Shown: positions 36,472-45,900, counted from the stretch's first letter. The stretch: 64,000 nt of DNA from Chthonomonadaceae bacterium (GCA_025054835.1 JANWZQ010000056.1:1-64000), one strand, 5' to 3'. Notes: generated by a model from the letters alone, not told the origin. Program-made: numbers and translations.

Positions 36472-36500
36472 TCTGACGCGTCACGAATGTTCGGTCAAGG

Positions 36501-36531
36501 GGCCTTCCCCGTATTACGGGGAAGGCCTTTT
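36501..36531 (+). terminator. Rho-independent terminator
   Basis: A 12-bp perfect stem GGCCTTCCCCGT/ACGGGGAAGGCC with an ATT loop is followed by TTTT. It stands 29 bases after the stop of the three-repeat protein gene. Confidence 0.9.
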
Positions 36532-36693
36532 CTGGTGTTTAGATCATCTGCGCTGACAGGTGACACAGAGGAAAACGGGGCGGAGATACGCAACATCATC
36601 CTGCCTGTGTGCTGCACGGAGCATGCGTGCGTGCTGCGTTTCAGAGACATGCCTGTGCGCGACACATGACTTTGTGGTGGTGAAGGAGGAAAG

Positions 36694-37107
36694 ATGAAAC
36701 TCTGGTTTCGTGTTCTGGCAGTAGTGCTCTGCCTTGGAGGCATTGGAACTGTGGGGGCACAGGAGGAGGCTCCCGGCATTGTGGCTGTGGGGGGCGAGTT
36801 CCTGATGCGCATCCGTACCAGAGGCTCCGATCCCAGCATCGAGGCACGTGTGGATCGGATTAATGAACGCCTGGTGCCCATACTCTCCATACAGGACCTG
36901 AAGGAGGAGGACGTGCGCATCGAGCCTTTCGGCAAAACACGCTACCGGATTATGGTACGCAAACGGTTTCTCGTGGACGTTTTCCCCGAGGATGGACGCG
37001 CCAACGGCGTTTCAACCAGACAGCAGGCAGAGATCTGGGCGAAGCGCCTGCGCTACGTTCTCCCCCGCGTGAACTACCAGTTCAACCCGAACATCCAGAA
37101 CGGGTGA
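36694..37107 (+). CDS. Small secreted protein of unknown function
   Basis: A 137-aa exported protein with a signal peptide (to VGAQ). The mature part reads VDRINERLVPILS, then EEDVRIEPFGKTRYRIMVRKRFLVDVFPEDGRANG and a QQAEIWAKRLRYVLPRVNY tail, a pattern of helix, strands and helix. I recall related exported proteins in several environmental phyla but no assigned function. GAAGGAGGAAAG precedes the ATG, an excellent ribosome site. It is probably its own transcription unit after the terminator at 36501. Confidence 0.75.
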   Translation: MKLWFRVLAVVLCLGGIGTVGAQEEAPGIVAVGGEFLMRIRTRGSDPSIEARVDRINERLVPILSIQDLKEEDVRIEPFGKTRYRIMVRKRFLVDVFPEDGRANGVSTRQQAEIWAKRLRYVLPRVNYQFNPNIQNG

Positions 37108-37386
37108 TCGCCGCCCTCGATCTCCGGCAGGGAAGGGCGTGGTCAGCGCTCTTCCTCTGTCCCGGGTATTGCGCAGGTGCAGATCAGGGGAAGGGGCACG
37201 ATTCGATGACGGTATCTGCCGCATACGGCCCGGCCCCGGGTGCTTCTGCTGTTGCTGCCCGATATATCGCAAGAAGCCATGTCCGCATAGGAACGAAAGG
37301 AACCCGATAGCGGGAACAGAGGCACTGCCCTCTGGTAGTATCTAACGGAAACGGCATGCAGTTGTGCAACGAGGAGTGGGAACACT

Positions 37387-38190
37387 ATGGAGAAGATACT
37401 GAAGGGGGTTGTCCGTTTTCATGAGACGGTGACCGAGGAAGTGCGCCCGATGTTCGCTCGACTGGTCAAGGAAGGACAGTCGCCACGGGCGTTGTTCATC
37501 ACCTGTGCGGACTCCCGGATCGTCCCGAATCAGATTACGACGACCGACCCCGGAGACCTGTTTCTGCTGCGCAACATCGGGAATCTGGTGCCGCCATATT
37601 CCGTTGTGAGTGCCGGTCAGGCGGGTAGCTCTGTGGCTGCCGCGGTGGAGTATGCACTGGAATACTTGAAAATCCCCAACATCATTGTGTGCGGTCACTC
37701 CGATTGCGGGGCGATGAACGCGGTACGCAACTTCAAGAAGTTGCCTGAAGGATCGCACCTGCGCACGTGGCTCAGCTATGCTGAGCAGGCGCTCTCCCGT
37801 CTGCTGGAAGGGAAGGTGCTCGACGACACGCTCTCCACGCAGAATCAACTGGCGCAACTGAACGTGCTTCAGCAGATCGCGCATCTCAGGGAGTACCCGA
37901 TCGTCCAGCAGAAGCTGCAGGAAGGAAAAGTAGATCTCTACGCAATGTTTCTGGACATCCTGAACGCGGAAGTACAGATCTACCACCCGGGACGTAATCG
38001 TTTCGTTCGAGTCGATCCCCCGGTGGTGGAGGAGCTGGCCTACCTGAGACGCGTGTTCGCCAGCGTGCCGGGCGTCCGCATGAACCTGCCTGACACCGAG
38101 GCGTTCCAGCTTCAAATCGGGCATAGCAACGGCGTTCAGGCTGTGGTGGAAGAAAACAGGAAGGCGGCGGTGTCCGGCAATAAGAAGTAA
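37387..38190 (+). CDS. Beta-class carbonic anhydrase
   Basis: This enzyme interconverts CO2 and bicarbonate in the cytoplasm. The zinc ligands are C40 and D42 (TCADSR, with R44 forming the dyad) and H104 and C107 (CGHSDCGAM). It is complete at 267 aa and of the plant/bacterial beta-CA type, with a C-terminal extension of about 45 residues compared with minimal forms. GAGGAG lies upstream. It converges with mazG. Confidence 0.95.
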   Translation: MEKILKGVVRFHETVTEEVRPMFARLVKEGQSPRALFITCADSRIVPNQITTTDPGDLFLLRNIGNLVPPYSVVSAGQAGSSVAAAVEYALEYLKIPNIIVCGHSDCGAMNAVRNFKKLPEGSHLRTWLSYAEQALSRLLEGKVLDDTLSTQNQLAQLNVLQQIAHLREYPIVQQKLQEGKVDLYAMFLDILNAEVQIYHPGRNRFVRVDPPVVEELAYLRRVFASVPGVRMNLPDTEAFQLQIGHSNGVQAVVEENRKAAVSGNKK

Positions 38191-38205
38191 CAAGTTCCCA
38201 GCGAC

Positions 38206-39744
38206 TTAACGGGCTTTTGCCTCATTCCAGAGGGTATCCATCTCTTCCGGGGAGAGCTCGGTCAGATTGCGCCCCATTGCGCGTGCGCGGTCCTCCATGT
38301 GCAGGAAACGTGTGGTGAACCGTGTCAGCATGTCGCGCAGGGCCTCTTCCGGGTCGATGTGTTGCCAGCGGGCGATCTGCACCAGCGTGAAGAGCAGGTC
38401 GCCCAGCTCCGCAGCAACCCGGTCTCGATCCGGAACGTTCCGGCCAAGCTCGGCTTTCAACTCGCCCAGTTCCTCTTCTACCTTCGCCATTACGTCGGCG
38501 AACTGTGCCCATTCGAATCCGACTTTCGCCACACGTTTGCTGATCTCCATGGCTCGCATCAGAGCGGGGAGTCCCTTCGGCACGCCGTCCAGCACGGAAG
38601 CGCGGATCTGCGCGCCCTGTTCCGCACGTTTGATCCGCTCCCAGTTCTGCAATACCTCCGCGCTATTCGCCACACGGGTATCACCGAACACATGTGGGTG
38701 ACGACGGACCAGTTTGGTCACGATGCCGGATGTGACGTCGTCGATGGTGAAGAGCCCGGACTCACGGGCCAGTTGCGCATGGAACACTACCTGAAGCAGC
38801 ACGTCCCCCAGTTCCTCACAGAGCCTGTCCGGGTCCTCCGCCTCGATCGCCTCGATGGCCTCGTAGGTCTCCTCGATCAGGTATCGGCGCAGGGTTCTGT
38901 GATCCTGCTCGCGATCCCAGGGGCACCCTGTATCGGAGCGCAGGCGTGCCATAACACCGACAAGCGTTTCAAACACCGGCCGGCGTAGAGAGGGAGGTAG
39001 CGGGGGGACATACACGCTGGTCAGGTGATCCACAGGATGGCGATCCAGCTGGAACAACGGCACGCGCCACACACTTTCCCGGCCCGGAACTCCGGCGTGC
39101 TGGATCAGGACGATCTCCCACTCATCCGGGTAATCACGCATCAGGGCGAGCTTGACCTGTGAGGCTACGGCGCGGTCGTAGACCTGAAAGATCAGCAAGC
39201 CACGTGTGACGTCCACACGCCCGCCGATGCGCTCGCCGCTCTGGCTGACAGTGTCGAACGCCTGCAACGTCAACGCATCGCGGACATCACATCCCACTTC
39301 CAGAGAAGCGTTTGCGGCCGTGAGTACTGCCTCCACGAAACTGCCCGATGCGACGACCCGGGTCGGTACACCGGCCTGTTCGGCCGCGATGCAGATCCGT
39401 CGCACGCTTTCTTCGCCGAACAACGGGTGTCCTGGCACTGCGTAAGCGACCGAATACTCCTGAAGACCTGGCGCCGTAGCCGGGGAGCATGCCGCGTCGA
39501 GGACCCGGTGGGCAATACGGGAGTAGAGCGTGTCGAAGTCAGGGGCTGTGTCGTAGAGCGTATCGAAGGACTCGAATGCCATTCCCTCGGCGCGCATCCA
39601 CTCGACTACCGGATGCTGTACCGTGCGGAGGAACAGGCGCCCGGTCCCCTGCTGATGATGCCGGGACGCATCGCGCAGGGCACGTTCGGCGCCCCGCGAG
39701 AGTGTGTCAGCATCCCCCGGACCCAGACCGATGAGCGTGATCAC
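38206..39744 (-). CDS. mazG: MazG nucleotide pyrophosphohydrolase with N-terminal YabN-like methylase domain
   Basis: The N-terminal about 200 residues form a tetrapyrrole (corrin/porphyrin) methylase-like domain starting ITLIGLGPGD. Two MazG domains follow: one with the EETYEAIEAIEAED...CEELGD pattern of the EExxE/ExxD metal site, and a second with EEELGELKAEL...AAELGDLL. Two MazG modules give the full-length type that hydrolyses NTPs to NMP and PPi and cleanses noncanonical nucleotides. The frame runs back to 39885, but GTG 39744 fits the domain edge and sits 8 bases after the upstream stop. This domain order is that of Bacillus YabN. Confidence 0.92.
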   Translation of the reverse strand: MITLIGLGPGDADTLSRGAERALRDASRHHQQGTGRLFLRTVQHPVVEWMRAEGMAFESFDTLYDTAPDFDTLYSRIAHRVLDAACSPATAPGLQEYSVAYAVPGHPLFGEESVRRICIAAEQAGVPTRVVASGSFVEAVLTAANASLEVGCDVRDALTLQAFDTVSQSGERIGGRVDVTRGLLIFQVYDRAVASQVKLALMRDYPDEWEIVLIQHAGVPGRESVWRVPLFQLDRHPVDHLTSVYVPPLPPSLRRPVFETLVGVMARLRSDTGCPWDREQDHRTLRRYLIEETYEAIEAIEAEDPDRLCEELGDVLLQVVFHAQLARESGLFTIDDVTSGIVTKLVRRHPHVFGDTRVANSAEVLQNWERIKRAEQGAQIRASVLDGVPKGLPALMRAMEISKRVAKVGFEWAQFADVMAKVEEELGELKAELGRNVPDRDRVAAELGDLLFTLVQIARWQHIDPEEALRDMLTRFTTRFLHMEDRARAMGRNLTELSPEEMDTLWNEAKAR

Positions 39745-39751
39745 GGACGTG

Positions 39752-40831
39752 TTAGCGAGAGCCCGGTGAGGGCGCAGGAGTGGTGGCAGCACGATCACCG
39801 GGCGCGGGAGTTGACGCTCCGGGAGGGGGCATCGCACCGGGGACCATCCCGCGCGCGTTCTCCGCGGCCTGTGCGCGAATGACATCCAGCAGGTAGGCGT
39901 AGCGCTTGATGTTAATCTGGATGTCCGCCTTGGAGGTAGCCTCTGCCAGCTGCTGGTTCCGGAAGCTCTGCCACTGGGGCTGTGTCTGGCTGATGAGCTC
40001 CTGTGTGAGCAGGAACTTCACGTCCTCCAGAGAGGGCACATATTCCTTTTCCTTGCCAATCATTTTCAGGACGACGGTTGCGCTCTGAGAGGGATTGGTC
40101 AGGGTTAGCTTGATGGGCTTATCCGTGAATTTCCCGGGGGCGAGACGATCCAGTTCGGTTTTCGTTGCCGCATCCACGTTCTTGACCGGGATCGGGGTCT
40201 CCTGTCCTGCATTGATGGCGAGTTGGGGAGGGATGCCTGCCAGACGTGCGGCGGCCTTGAAATCGCCGGTGCGCTTGAGTTCTTCCAGCACCTTCTGCCC
40301 TGAGGCTGGATCATTGACCGGGAGGATCTGTACAATCCAGGACTCGGGTACGGTCAGGTTCGGGACACGCTGCTTGTAGAGGTCCTGCAATTTCTTCTCA
40401 TCGGCTTTCGCGCCATTGGTACCGATGGCAAAATCGATCATGGTATCGCGCACACGCCGTTCGACGTCGCGATCGCTGAAGCGCCCGGTCTGGATCGCGG
40501 AACGCAGCAACGGATTGGAGCGTTTCAGGTACGCAACGGTCCGGGACACTTCTTCCCGCGGGGGGAGCCAGCCCTTTTCTGCCGCGTACTGCGCTTTGAT
40601 CTTTTCGGTAATCATGCTCAGCAGGGCGATGCCACCCGCGTCGAAGCTGGTACCCGGCGGGAACTCCCCGGCTGTGACGTAGGTTGTGCGCTCATGAAAC
40701 TCTTCTTCGAGGATCGGCTCTGTGTTCACCCGGGCAACAATTTTCTGACCTTCACAGCCCGTCAGGAGCGCGCCGGCGAACAGAATCAGGAGGGACAGAG
40801 GTCGAAGGTCGCGACGTATCGGGGTGTTCAA
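39752..40831 (-). CDS. PrsA/SurA-like peptidyl-prolyl isomerase lipoprotein
   Basis: This is an exported foldase-like protein with a SurA-N-type helical domain (VNTEPILEEEFHERTTYV, residues near 35-150), a central parvulin-like region (LTVPESWIVQILP...KVLEELKRTGDF) and a proline-rich tail. The lipobox LLTGC near the N-terminus predicts lipid anchoring. The upstream frame reaches 40888, but TTG 40831 has AAGGAGAG nine bases upstream and gives a clean signal peptide. Parvulin active-site residues are weakly conserved, so it may act mainly as a chaperone. A TATAAT lies at 40907-40912. Confidence 0.82.
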   Translation of the reverse strand: MNTPIRRDLRPLSLLILFAGALLTGCEGQKIVARVNTEPILEEEFHERTTYVTAGEFPPGTSFDAGGIALLSMITEKIKAQYAAEKGWLPPREEVSRTVAYLKRSNPLLRSAIQTGRFSDRDVERRVRDTMIDFAIGTNGAKADEKKLQDLYKQRVPNLTVPESWIVQILPVNDPASGQKVLEELKRTGDFKAAARLAGIPPQLAINAGQETPIPVKNVDAATKTELDRLAPGKFTDKPIKLTLTNPSQSATVVLKMIGKEKEYVPSLEDVKFLLTQELISQTQPQWQSFRNQQLAEATSKADIQINIKRYAYLLDVIRAQAAENARGMVPGAMPPPGASTPAPGDRAATTPAPSPGSR

Positions 40832-40906
40832 TGCAGGTTTCTCTCCTTCAACGCACAGATGGGGTCTGGCCGCATGGACAGGGGCCATCGGATCGTTGTC
40901 TTAGGC

Positions 40907-40912
40907 ATTATA
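40907..40912 (-). promoter_or_regulatory. Candidate -10 box for the PrsA/SurA-like gene
   Basis: Perfect TATAAT on the minus strand about 76 bases before the proposed TTG start at 40831. No good -35 is seen at standard spacing. Confidence 0.35.
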
Positions 40913-40983
40913 GCACGCGGGAGCCGGAAATCCGGCATATGCAAGCAGGGGGGCTGATAACGCAGGCGCACATCTGGCAGAGG

Positions 40984-41568
40984 TCAGCAACGCTGGGGCC
41001 GGAGGCCCAGGAGGGTCTCTACTTCGCCCTCGGAAAGGCCTGTCTGACGGGCAATTTCTGCAGCAGGTTGTCCCTGATCAGCCAGCGCGTAGACCGACTG
41101 GCGGCGCGCCACTGTGGATGACAGGACATGAGTAGCGGATGCATGCGCAATGGCCCGATCCGGCATCGGTGATGCGACCACAGCGCACGGGGCATCGTGC
41201 GAGGAAGCGATTTCTGCTTGCTCCGGGGACGGCACGGTCTTCGCGTGAGCCGGAGACGGACGCCGTGGAGAACGCCGGGCCGACGGCGTTCCGGAGACCT
41301 GCTGGGCCTCTTCCAGAAGACGCTGCAGGGTAAGCGTCAGATCGCGTGCAGTCGCGCACTGCGCCTCCAGACGAGCAGATGCGGTCTCTCCAGCCTCCGT
41401 GATCTCGGCGAGCAGAGCTTTCACCTGCTTTTGCAATGCGCGCACTTCGCTCAGAACAGGCGATTCCGCTGCTTTCGCCGACAACTCTGCACGGGCCTTC
41501 TGGAACAGAACCCAGCTGATCGCCAGCATCAGGATCTGTATCGCCATCACGATCGCTTGCCATTCCAT
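40984..41568 (-). CDS. Membrane-anchored coiled-coil protein with C-terminal helix-turn-helix-like motif
   Basis: A 194-aa protein with one N-terminal membrane helix (IVMAIQILMLAISWVLF), a coiled coil of about 70 residues, a Ser/Pro/Ala-rich linker and a C-terminal HTH-like motif SVYALADQGQPAAEIARQTGLSEGEVETLLGL. Similar proteins (DUF6115/DUF2802-like) sit in flagellar operons near fliA. Here it follows fliA and a small protein on the same strand, consistent with that. The function is unknown. Confidence 0.75.
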   Translation of the reverse strand: MEWQAIVMAIQILMLAISWVLFQKARAELSAKAAESPVLSEVRALQKQVKALLAEITEAGETASARLEAQCATARDLTLTLQRLLEEAQQVSGTPSARRSPRRPSPAHAKTVPSPEQAEIASSHDAPCAVVASPMPDRAIAHASATHVLSSTVARRQSVYALADQGQPAAEIARQTGLSEGEVETLLGLRPQRC

Positions 41569-41631
41569 ACCAGTGGCTCCTGAGAAAGTGCCCTTTACCC
41601 CGGCAGGCGAGGCGCCCGGAACGGTGGGCAG

Positions 41632-41913
41632 TTACCCGGTGATGTCGACGTGTCGTTGAGAGGATGTGACGACCGCCTCTGACAGTAGCCGGGCCGGCGG
41701 TGCAGTCGCGAGGGCCTCCGCAGTGCTATCCCTCTGTCGCACTTCGACGATGTCCTGCGGGGTATCGTTTGCTTGCTGACGGGAGTCCTGCGAAGAATGG
41801 TGCTGGCGGCGCGCAGGGTTTTCCGAGCTCTGGTCCCGTTCCACACGCCGCACGCCCGACTGCGGCACAACCCGTTCCACCACAGGAGGTTGTATTCCAT
41901 GCAAAGTTGACAT
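41632..41913 (-). CDS. Small polar protein downstream of fliA
   Basis: A 93-aa polar protein rich in Gln, Arg, Ser and Val (MSTLHGIQPPVVERVVPQSGV start), lacking signal or membrane segments. GAGGG stands 8 bases before the ATG at 41913; an earlier in-frame start at 41958 lacks a site. It lies between fliA and the coiled-coil protein on the same strand, so it is likely cotranscribed. I do not recognise a family. Confidence 0.5.
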   Translation of the reverse strand: MSTLHGIQPPVVERVVPQSGVRRVERDQSSENPARRQHHSSQDSRQQANDTPQDIVEVRQRDSTAEALATAPPARLLSEAVVTSSQRHVDITG

Positions 41914-42017
41914 TTCTGCGCCCTCTGGCGTGAGAGCCGGCGCCCGGCTCACGCCCATCCCCGTACCGGCGCGGTGCGTTCCCGTCTGCGTATCCCACGC
42001 AGCAGGAGCGTTACGCG

Positions 42018-42788
42018 CTACTGGAACAGTTCCGTGTCCCGTTGCAGGTAGCCGCGCAGACGCAATACCGCCTGCGTGTGGAGCTGATAGACGCGTGACT
42101 CGGAGATCGAAAGGATCTTTCCGATCTCTTTGAAAGTCAGGCCCTCGTAGTAGTAGAGTGCGATCACCAGACGTTCACGTTCCGGCAAACGGTCGATGGA
42201 TCTGCCGAGAATACGCTGGCGCTCGTGCATCTCTGCCTCCAGCGAGGGCAGGTTGGTCTCATCCTGTATAACGTCGGCCAGATGCAGTTTCTCATTCCCG
42301 TCGCTCCCTACCAGAATATCTTCCAGAGAGAGCAGGGAAGTGCGCCCCGTTTCCAGCAGGAGTTTTTGAAAATCCTCCGGCTCCATTTCAAGCGCGGCAG
42401 CGACCTCCGCCTCGGTGGCAGGGCGTCCCAGCTGGACTTCCAGATGCATGTAGGTGCGTTCCAGTTGCTTGACGCGCTCCCGGATAGAGCGAGGCACCCA
42501 GTCATCCTCCCGCAGCATCTCCAGAATGGCGCCGCGGATCAACGCAATGGCGTAGGTCTCAAATTTCACCTGTCGGGTCAGGTCAAACTGATCTACCGCC
42601 TTGATCAACCCGAGGATGCCTGCGCTTACCAGGTCGTCCCGCTCCAGACTGGGGGGCAGGTTGCTGATGACGCGCCCGGCAGTGATTTTGACCAGGTAGG
42701 CAAAGTGCTGGATCAGCCGATCGCGTGCACGTGCATCCGCGTGTTGTTTATAGAGACGCCAGGACTCCTGGATCTCAGATGAGGTCAT
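42018..42788 (-). CDS. fliA: Flagellar-type sigma factor (sigma-28, FliA/WhiG family)
   Basis: This RNA polymerase sigma factor has regions 2, 3 and 4: LVSAGILGLIKAVDQFDLTRQVKFETYA (region 2), the DDWVPRSIRERVKQLERTY block (region 3) typical of sigma-28, and ERERLVIALYYYEGLTFKEIGKILSISESRVYQLHTQAV (region 4). At 256 aa it has normal FliA length. The ATG at 42788 fits GGGAG better than the GTG at 42797. It sits two genes downstream of flhG and directs class 3 flagellar promoters in flagellates. No structural flagellar gene is in the window, so a flagellar role is inferred. Confidence 0.9.
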   Translation of the reverse strand: MTSSEIQESWRLYKQHADARARDRLIQHFAYLVKITAGRVISNLPPSLERDDLVSAGILGLIKAVDQFDLTRQVKFETYAIALIRGAILEMLREDDWVPRSIRERVKQLERTYMHLEVQLGRPATEAEVAAALEMEPEDFQKLLLETGRTSLLSLEDILVGSDGNEKLHLADVIQDETNLPSLEAEMHERQRILGRSIDRLPERERLVIALYYYEGLTFKEIGKILSISESRVYQLHTQAVLRLRGYLQRDTELFQ

Positions 42789-42855
42789 CGATCTCACACT
42801 CCCTTACCTGAAGCCATGTCAGCTTCTGACGTGCATCGTGTTGCGCATCATGGCG

Positions 42856-43194
42856 TCAGGCTGCCGTCTTGCTCTCAACCGGAGAGGATGTCTCCCCGGA
42901 GCGCGCCTCTGGCCCCAGCAGATCCGCGACCGATGTTCCGGGCACGATAACGTCCAGATTGCCGCTGTGGCCGGGCGCAACGTTGGAGTGCTCGCCTGCG
43001 CCCCGCGCCTCTGATGTTTCCTCCGTCAACGCGTAGCGCAGGATCAACCCGAAGCCGGCGAACACCAGGAATGCGGCAGTAGCGCGCAACAGGCAGGTTC
43101 CCGGTGAGGTGCCGTTGATCAGGCTGATGAAAGCAATCAACATGGCCGAGAACGACCCGAGGATCGTGGGCAGTTGTGCGATCAACGCGTTCAC
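42856..43194 (-). CDS. Small two-TM membrane protein
   Basis: A 112-aa protein with two hydrophobic helices (about residues 10-32 and 37-60) and a polar C-terminal tail ending in SVADLLGPEARSG. It starts with GTG at 43194 after GGGGGAG. It lies between glgA and fliA with 24- and 67-base gaps. Small two-TM proteins of this type occur in flagellar operons, but I know no function. Confidence 0.6.
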   Translation of the reverse strand: MNALIAQLPTILGSFSAMLIAFISLINGTSPGTCLLRATAAFLVFAGFGLILRYALTEETSEARGAGEHSNVAPGHSGNLDVIVPGTSVADLLGPEARSGETSSPVESKTAA

Positions 43195-43218
43195 AGCACG
43201 TCTCCCCCGTTCGGGCCA

Positions 43219-44751
43219 CTATCTGGCTGTCTCCCGCCGTACCTGAAGAGCCTCCTCGTACAGGGCAACGTAGCTCCGGGCCGATCGGTCCCAGGAGAAG
43301 TCCTCACGCATGGCGCGTCGAACTAGGGATTGCCATACCGGTTTCTGCTGGTACACCGTAACGGCACGGCGCAGGGTCGCAAGAAGCGCTTCCGGACGGT
43401 ATGCATCGAAAACAAACCCGTTGCCGGTCTGTGGGTTCACAGGATCGATGTCCGTGACCGTATCGGCCAGCCCCCCGGTAGCACGGACGATGGGCAACGT
43501 GCCGTAGCGCAACGCGATCATCTGTCCCAGACCACAGGGCTCGAAGCGTGAGGGCATCAGGAACAGGTCACTGCCAGAGTAGATCCGCTGGGCCAGCTCC
43601 GCATCAAAGGCGATACGGGCGTGCACCTGTTCGGGATAGCGCGCCTGCAACGCGGTGAAGTATTCCTCGTAGGCCTGATCGCCCGTGCCCAGCAGGACGA
43701 ACTGGACCGGTAACTCCTGCAACGCGGTCTCGATGATCGCTTGAATGATGTCGAGCCCCTTCTGATCTGCCAGTCGCGAGACCATGCCGATCAGTGCGGT
43801 CTCTTCCGATAGCGTCAGTCCCAGTTCTGCCTGTAAGCGGGCTTTGCACTGCGCCTTGCCCTGAGGGTTGTCCGCATCGTAGTGCGCTGCGATCCGCGGG
43901 TCTGTGGCTGGATTGAACTCCTCGGTGTCAATTCCGTTCAGAATACCGACCAGACGGCCCTGAGAAGAGAGGGTCCGTAACAGTCCGTGCAGGCCACACC
44001 CATATTCCTCTGTCTGGATCTCGCGAGCATAGTTCGGGCTCACAGTGTTGACGCGCTCCGCGAACAGCAGGCCACCCTTCATAAAGGTCCACTGCCCGTA
44101 GAACTCCAGCCCATCGATATGGAACAGTTCAAAAGGCAGGCCATTGGTGGGCCACTGGCTCACTTCGAAGTTGCCCTGGTAGGCCAGATTGTGCACCGTA
44201 AAGACGCTGGCTGCATCTGCGAGGTCGGGCACTTCGGAATAGAACAGTCGCTTGTAGACAGGGATCAGCCCGGTCTGCCAGTCATTGCAGTGAATGATGT
44301 CGGGTTTCCATTCGGAAGCCATGTGGCGCAACGCTTCCAGTACCGCCCGGCAGAAGAAGACGTAGGGTTCTGGCTCCAGAGCGTAGATCTTGCGGCTCTC
44401 CGTGGCGCGATGGAAGTATCCCGATCGCTCACCGTTCGGGCCATGATGCCCGATGAGATAGACCGGGACTTCCGCATGGATCGCATGCACCAGAATGTGC
44501 GTGCGCTTGAGATATCCCTGTTCGGTGAGACCGGGACGCACGGGCACGGGAAAGCAGGAGAGGAGATCCGATACCGCGTAGGCCGGGTGCGACTCTACCA
44601 TCGCATAGGACGGCATGGCAACGCGCACATCATGACCGAGGGCGCGGAGCGCTTTGGGCAGACTGCCCGCTACGTCCGCAAGGCCGCCTACTTTGGCGAA
44701 AGGCGCGACTTCTGAAGAGAGCAGCAGTATATTGAGCTTCCGGGTTGTCAT
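43219..44751 (-). CDS. glgA: Glycogen (starch) synthase, GT5
   Basis: GlgA extends alpha-1,4-glucan chains from ADP-glucose. The N-terminal ADP-glucose motif KVGGLADVAGSLP follows LLLSSEVAPFA, and the C-terminal lobe has PSRFEPCGLGQMIALRYGTLPIVRATGGLADTV, the catalytic E-X7-E region. At 510 aa it is complete. It occupies an unusual place between flhG and the fliA group, all on one strand. Other glg genes are not in the window, but a GT4 enzyme is at 8106. Confidence 0.96.
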   Translation of the reverse strand: MTTRKLNILLLSSEVAPFAKVGGLADVAGSLPKALRALGHDVRVAMPSYAMVESHPAYAVSDLLSCFPVPVRPGLTEQGYLKRTHILVHAIHAEVPVYLIGHHGPNGERSGYFHRATESRKIYALEPEPYVFFCRAVLEALRHMASEWKPDIIHCNDWQTGLIPVYKRLFYSEVPDLADAASVFTVHNLAYQGNFEVSQWPTNGLPFELFHIDGLEFYGQWTFMKGGLLFAERVNTVSPNYAREIQTEEYGCGLHGLLRTLSSQGRLVGILNGIDTEEFNPATDPRIAAHYDADNPQGKAQCKARLQAELGLTLSEETALIGMVSRLADQKGLDIIQAIIETALQELPVQFVLLGTGDQAYEEYFTALQARYPEQVHARIAFDAELAQRIYSGSDLFLMPSRFEPCGLGQMIALRYGTLPIVRATGGLADTVTDIDPVNPQTGNGFVFDAYRPEALLATLRRAVTVYQQKPVWQSLVRRAMREDFSWDRSARSYVALYEEALQVRRETAR

Positions 44752-44862
44752 AGGGTTCAGACAGGTCTTTCTAACAGGTTTATCCTGAATGATGAGTGAT
44801 CAGGCACGCCTTCTCACACAGGCACTGCAAACTGCCAGGATCCACAGAAGGGGCTATGCGCG

Positions 44863-45900
44863 TCAGGCCGCAAAGAAACGTTGCATTCGCGTGAGAAACC
44901 CGCGAATACCTCCCGGAGGCACCGCGTTGCGCGGGCGATACCCCAGTTGCAAAGCGATCCGGATGATGCCGCGCGATGCCGCGGAGTCCGGCTGGTTCAG
45001 GGCAAACGGTTGTTGCTTGCGGACCGCCCGGCCAACGACAGGATCATAGGGGATGTGCCCGAGGAACTCTACCTGGATCCCCAGAAATTGCGATGCGATC
45101 CGCACCAATCGTGAGGCGACAGCCTCGGCCTCGGCCTCCGACTGGGCCATGTTGACAACCAGCATAAGCCGGGCTGTCGGGTTCTCATGGGTAACCACTT
45201 TGATCGTGGCGTAGGCGTCTGTGATTGCTGTTGGTTCCGGGGTAGTGACCACGATGATCTCGTCCACGGCGCAGAGGAAGGCCAGCACGTTACGTGACAG
45301 GCCGGCCCCGGTATCCAGCAGGATCACATCCGCAAGCGTGTCCAGCTCGGAAAGGCTGGCAATAAAGGCGTCCCGGCGCTGTTCGTCCAGGTTGGCCAGC
45401 TCGGTGATGCCCGATCCGCCTGCGATGATCTGCAGACCACACGGCGCCTGATGCAGCGTCTCGCGTAACGTGCGCTCCCCGTGCAGCACGTGCTCCAGAT
45501 GATAACGCGGAGTCACGCCCAGAACAACATGCAGATTGGCCAGACCCAGATCCGCGTCCACCGCGATGACACGTTGCCCGGAGCCTGCCATCACCAGCGA
45601 CAGATTGCTGGTAAAGTTGGTTTTCCCAACCCCTCCTTTGCCACTGGTGACGGCGATGACGCGCGCGCGCGGCGCCGGGGCCGGCCGGGTAGCTGCATGC
45701 AGGCGGCCATCTACCAGAGCCATGCTGGACGTAGCCTGCGAACTGGAAGAACCTGCATCCGGTGGAGCGATGTTGCCAGAAAGGGATGGCAGGGCACTTG
45801 CAGCAATGCCCGCGCTTCGTTCGGGGCAAGGGGAAATACCGGTCTGGTCGCGTCGTGTCTGGTCGGCTAGGGCGCGAAGCCCCTGTGCCTGGTCGGACAT
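44863..45900 (-). CDS. flhG: MinD-like ATPase FlhG (YlxH)
   Basis: This is a P-loop ATPase that governs flagellar number with FlhF. After the N-terminal MSDQAQGLRALA, which matches the DQAxxLR FlhF-activating motif, there is a polar linker. The deviant Walker A is SGKGGVGKTNF, switch I carries DADLGLANLHVVLG, and the DTGAGLSRNVL segment is Walker B. The start at 45900 has GGGGAG 10 bases upstream; the frame continues to 45981. FlhF is not adjacent: upstream is a divergent DinB-type gene. An extended -10 promoter is at 46037-46045. Confidence 0.9.
   Translation of the reverse strand: MSDQAQGLRALADQTRRDQTGISPCPERSAGIAASALPSLSGNIAPPDAGSSSSQATSSMALVDGRLHAATRPAPAPRARVIAVTSGKGGVGKTNFTSNLSLVMAGSGQRVIAVDADLGLANLHVVLGVTPRYHLEHVLHGERTLRETLHQAPCGLQIIAGGSGITELANLDEQRRDAFIASLSELDTLADVILLDTGAGLSRNVLAFLCAVDEIIVVTTPEPTAITDAYATIKVVTHENPTARLMLVVNMAQSEAEAEAVASRLVRIASQFLGIQVEFLGHIPYDPVVGRAVRKQQPFALNQPDSAASRGIIRIALQLGYRPRNAVPPGGIRGFLTRMQRFFAA

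Noticed and set aside
37104-37310. Short frame overlapping the stop of the small secreted protein
   Set aside because: Despite a GTGA overlap, the low-complexity Ala/Gly translation has no ribosome site, domain or signal, so I do not support it as a gene.
41632-45900. A complete flagellar gene cluster
   Set aside because: Only flhG, fliA and small associated proteins are present. No hook, filament, motor or export gene was found.
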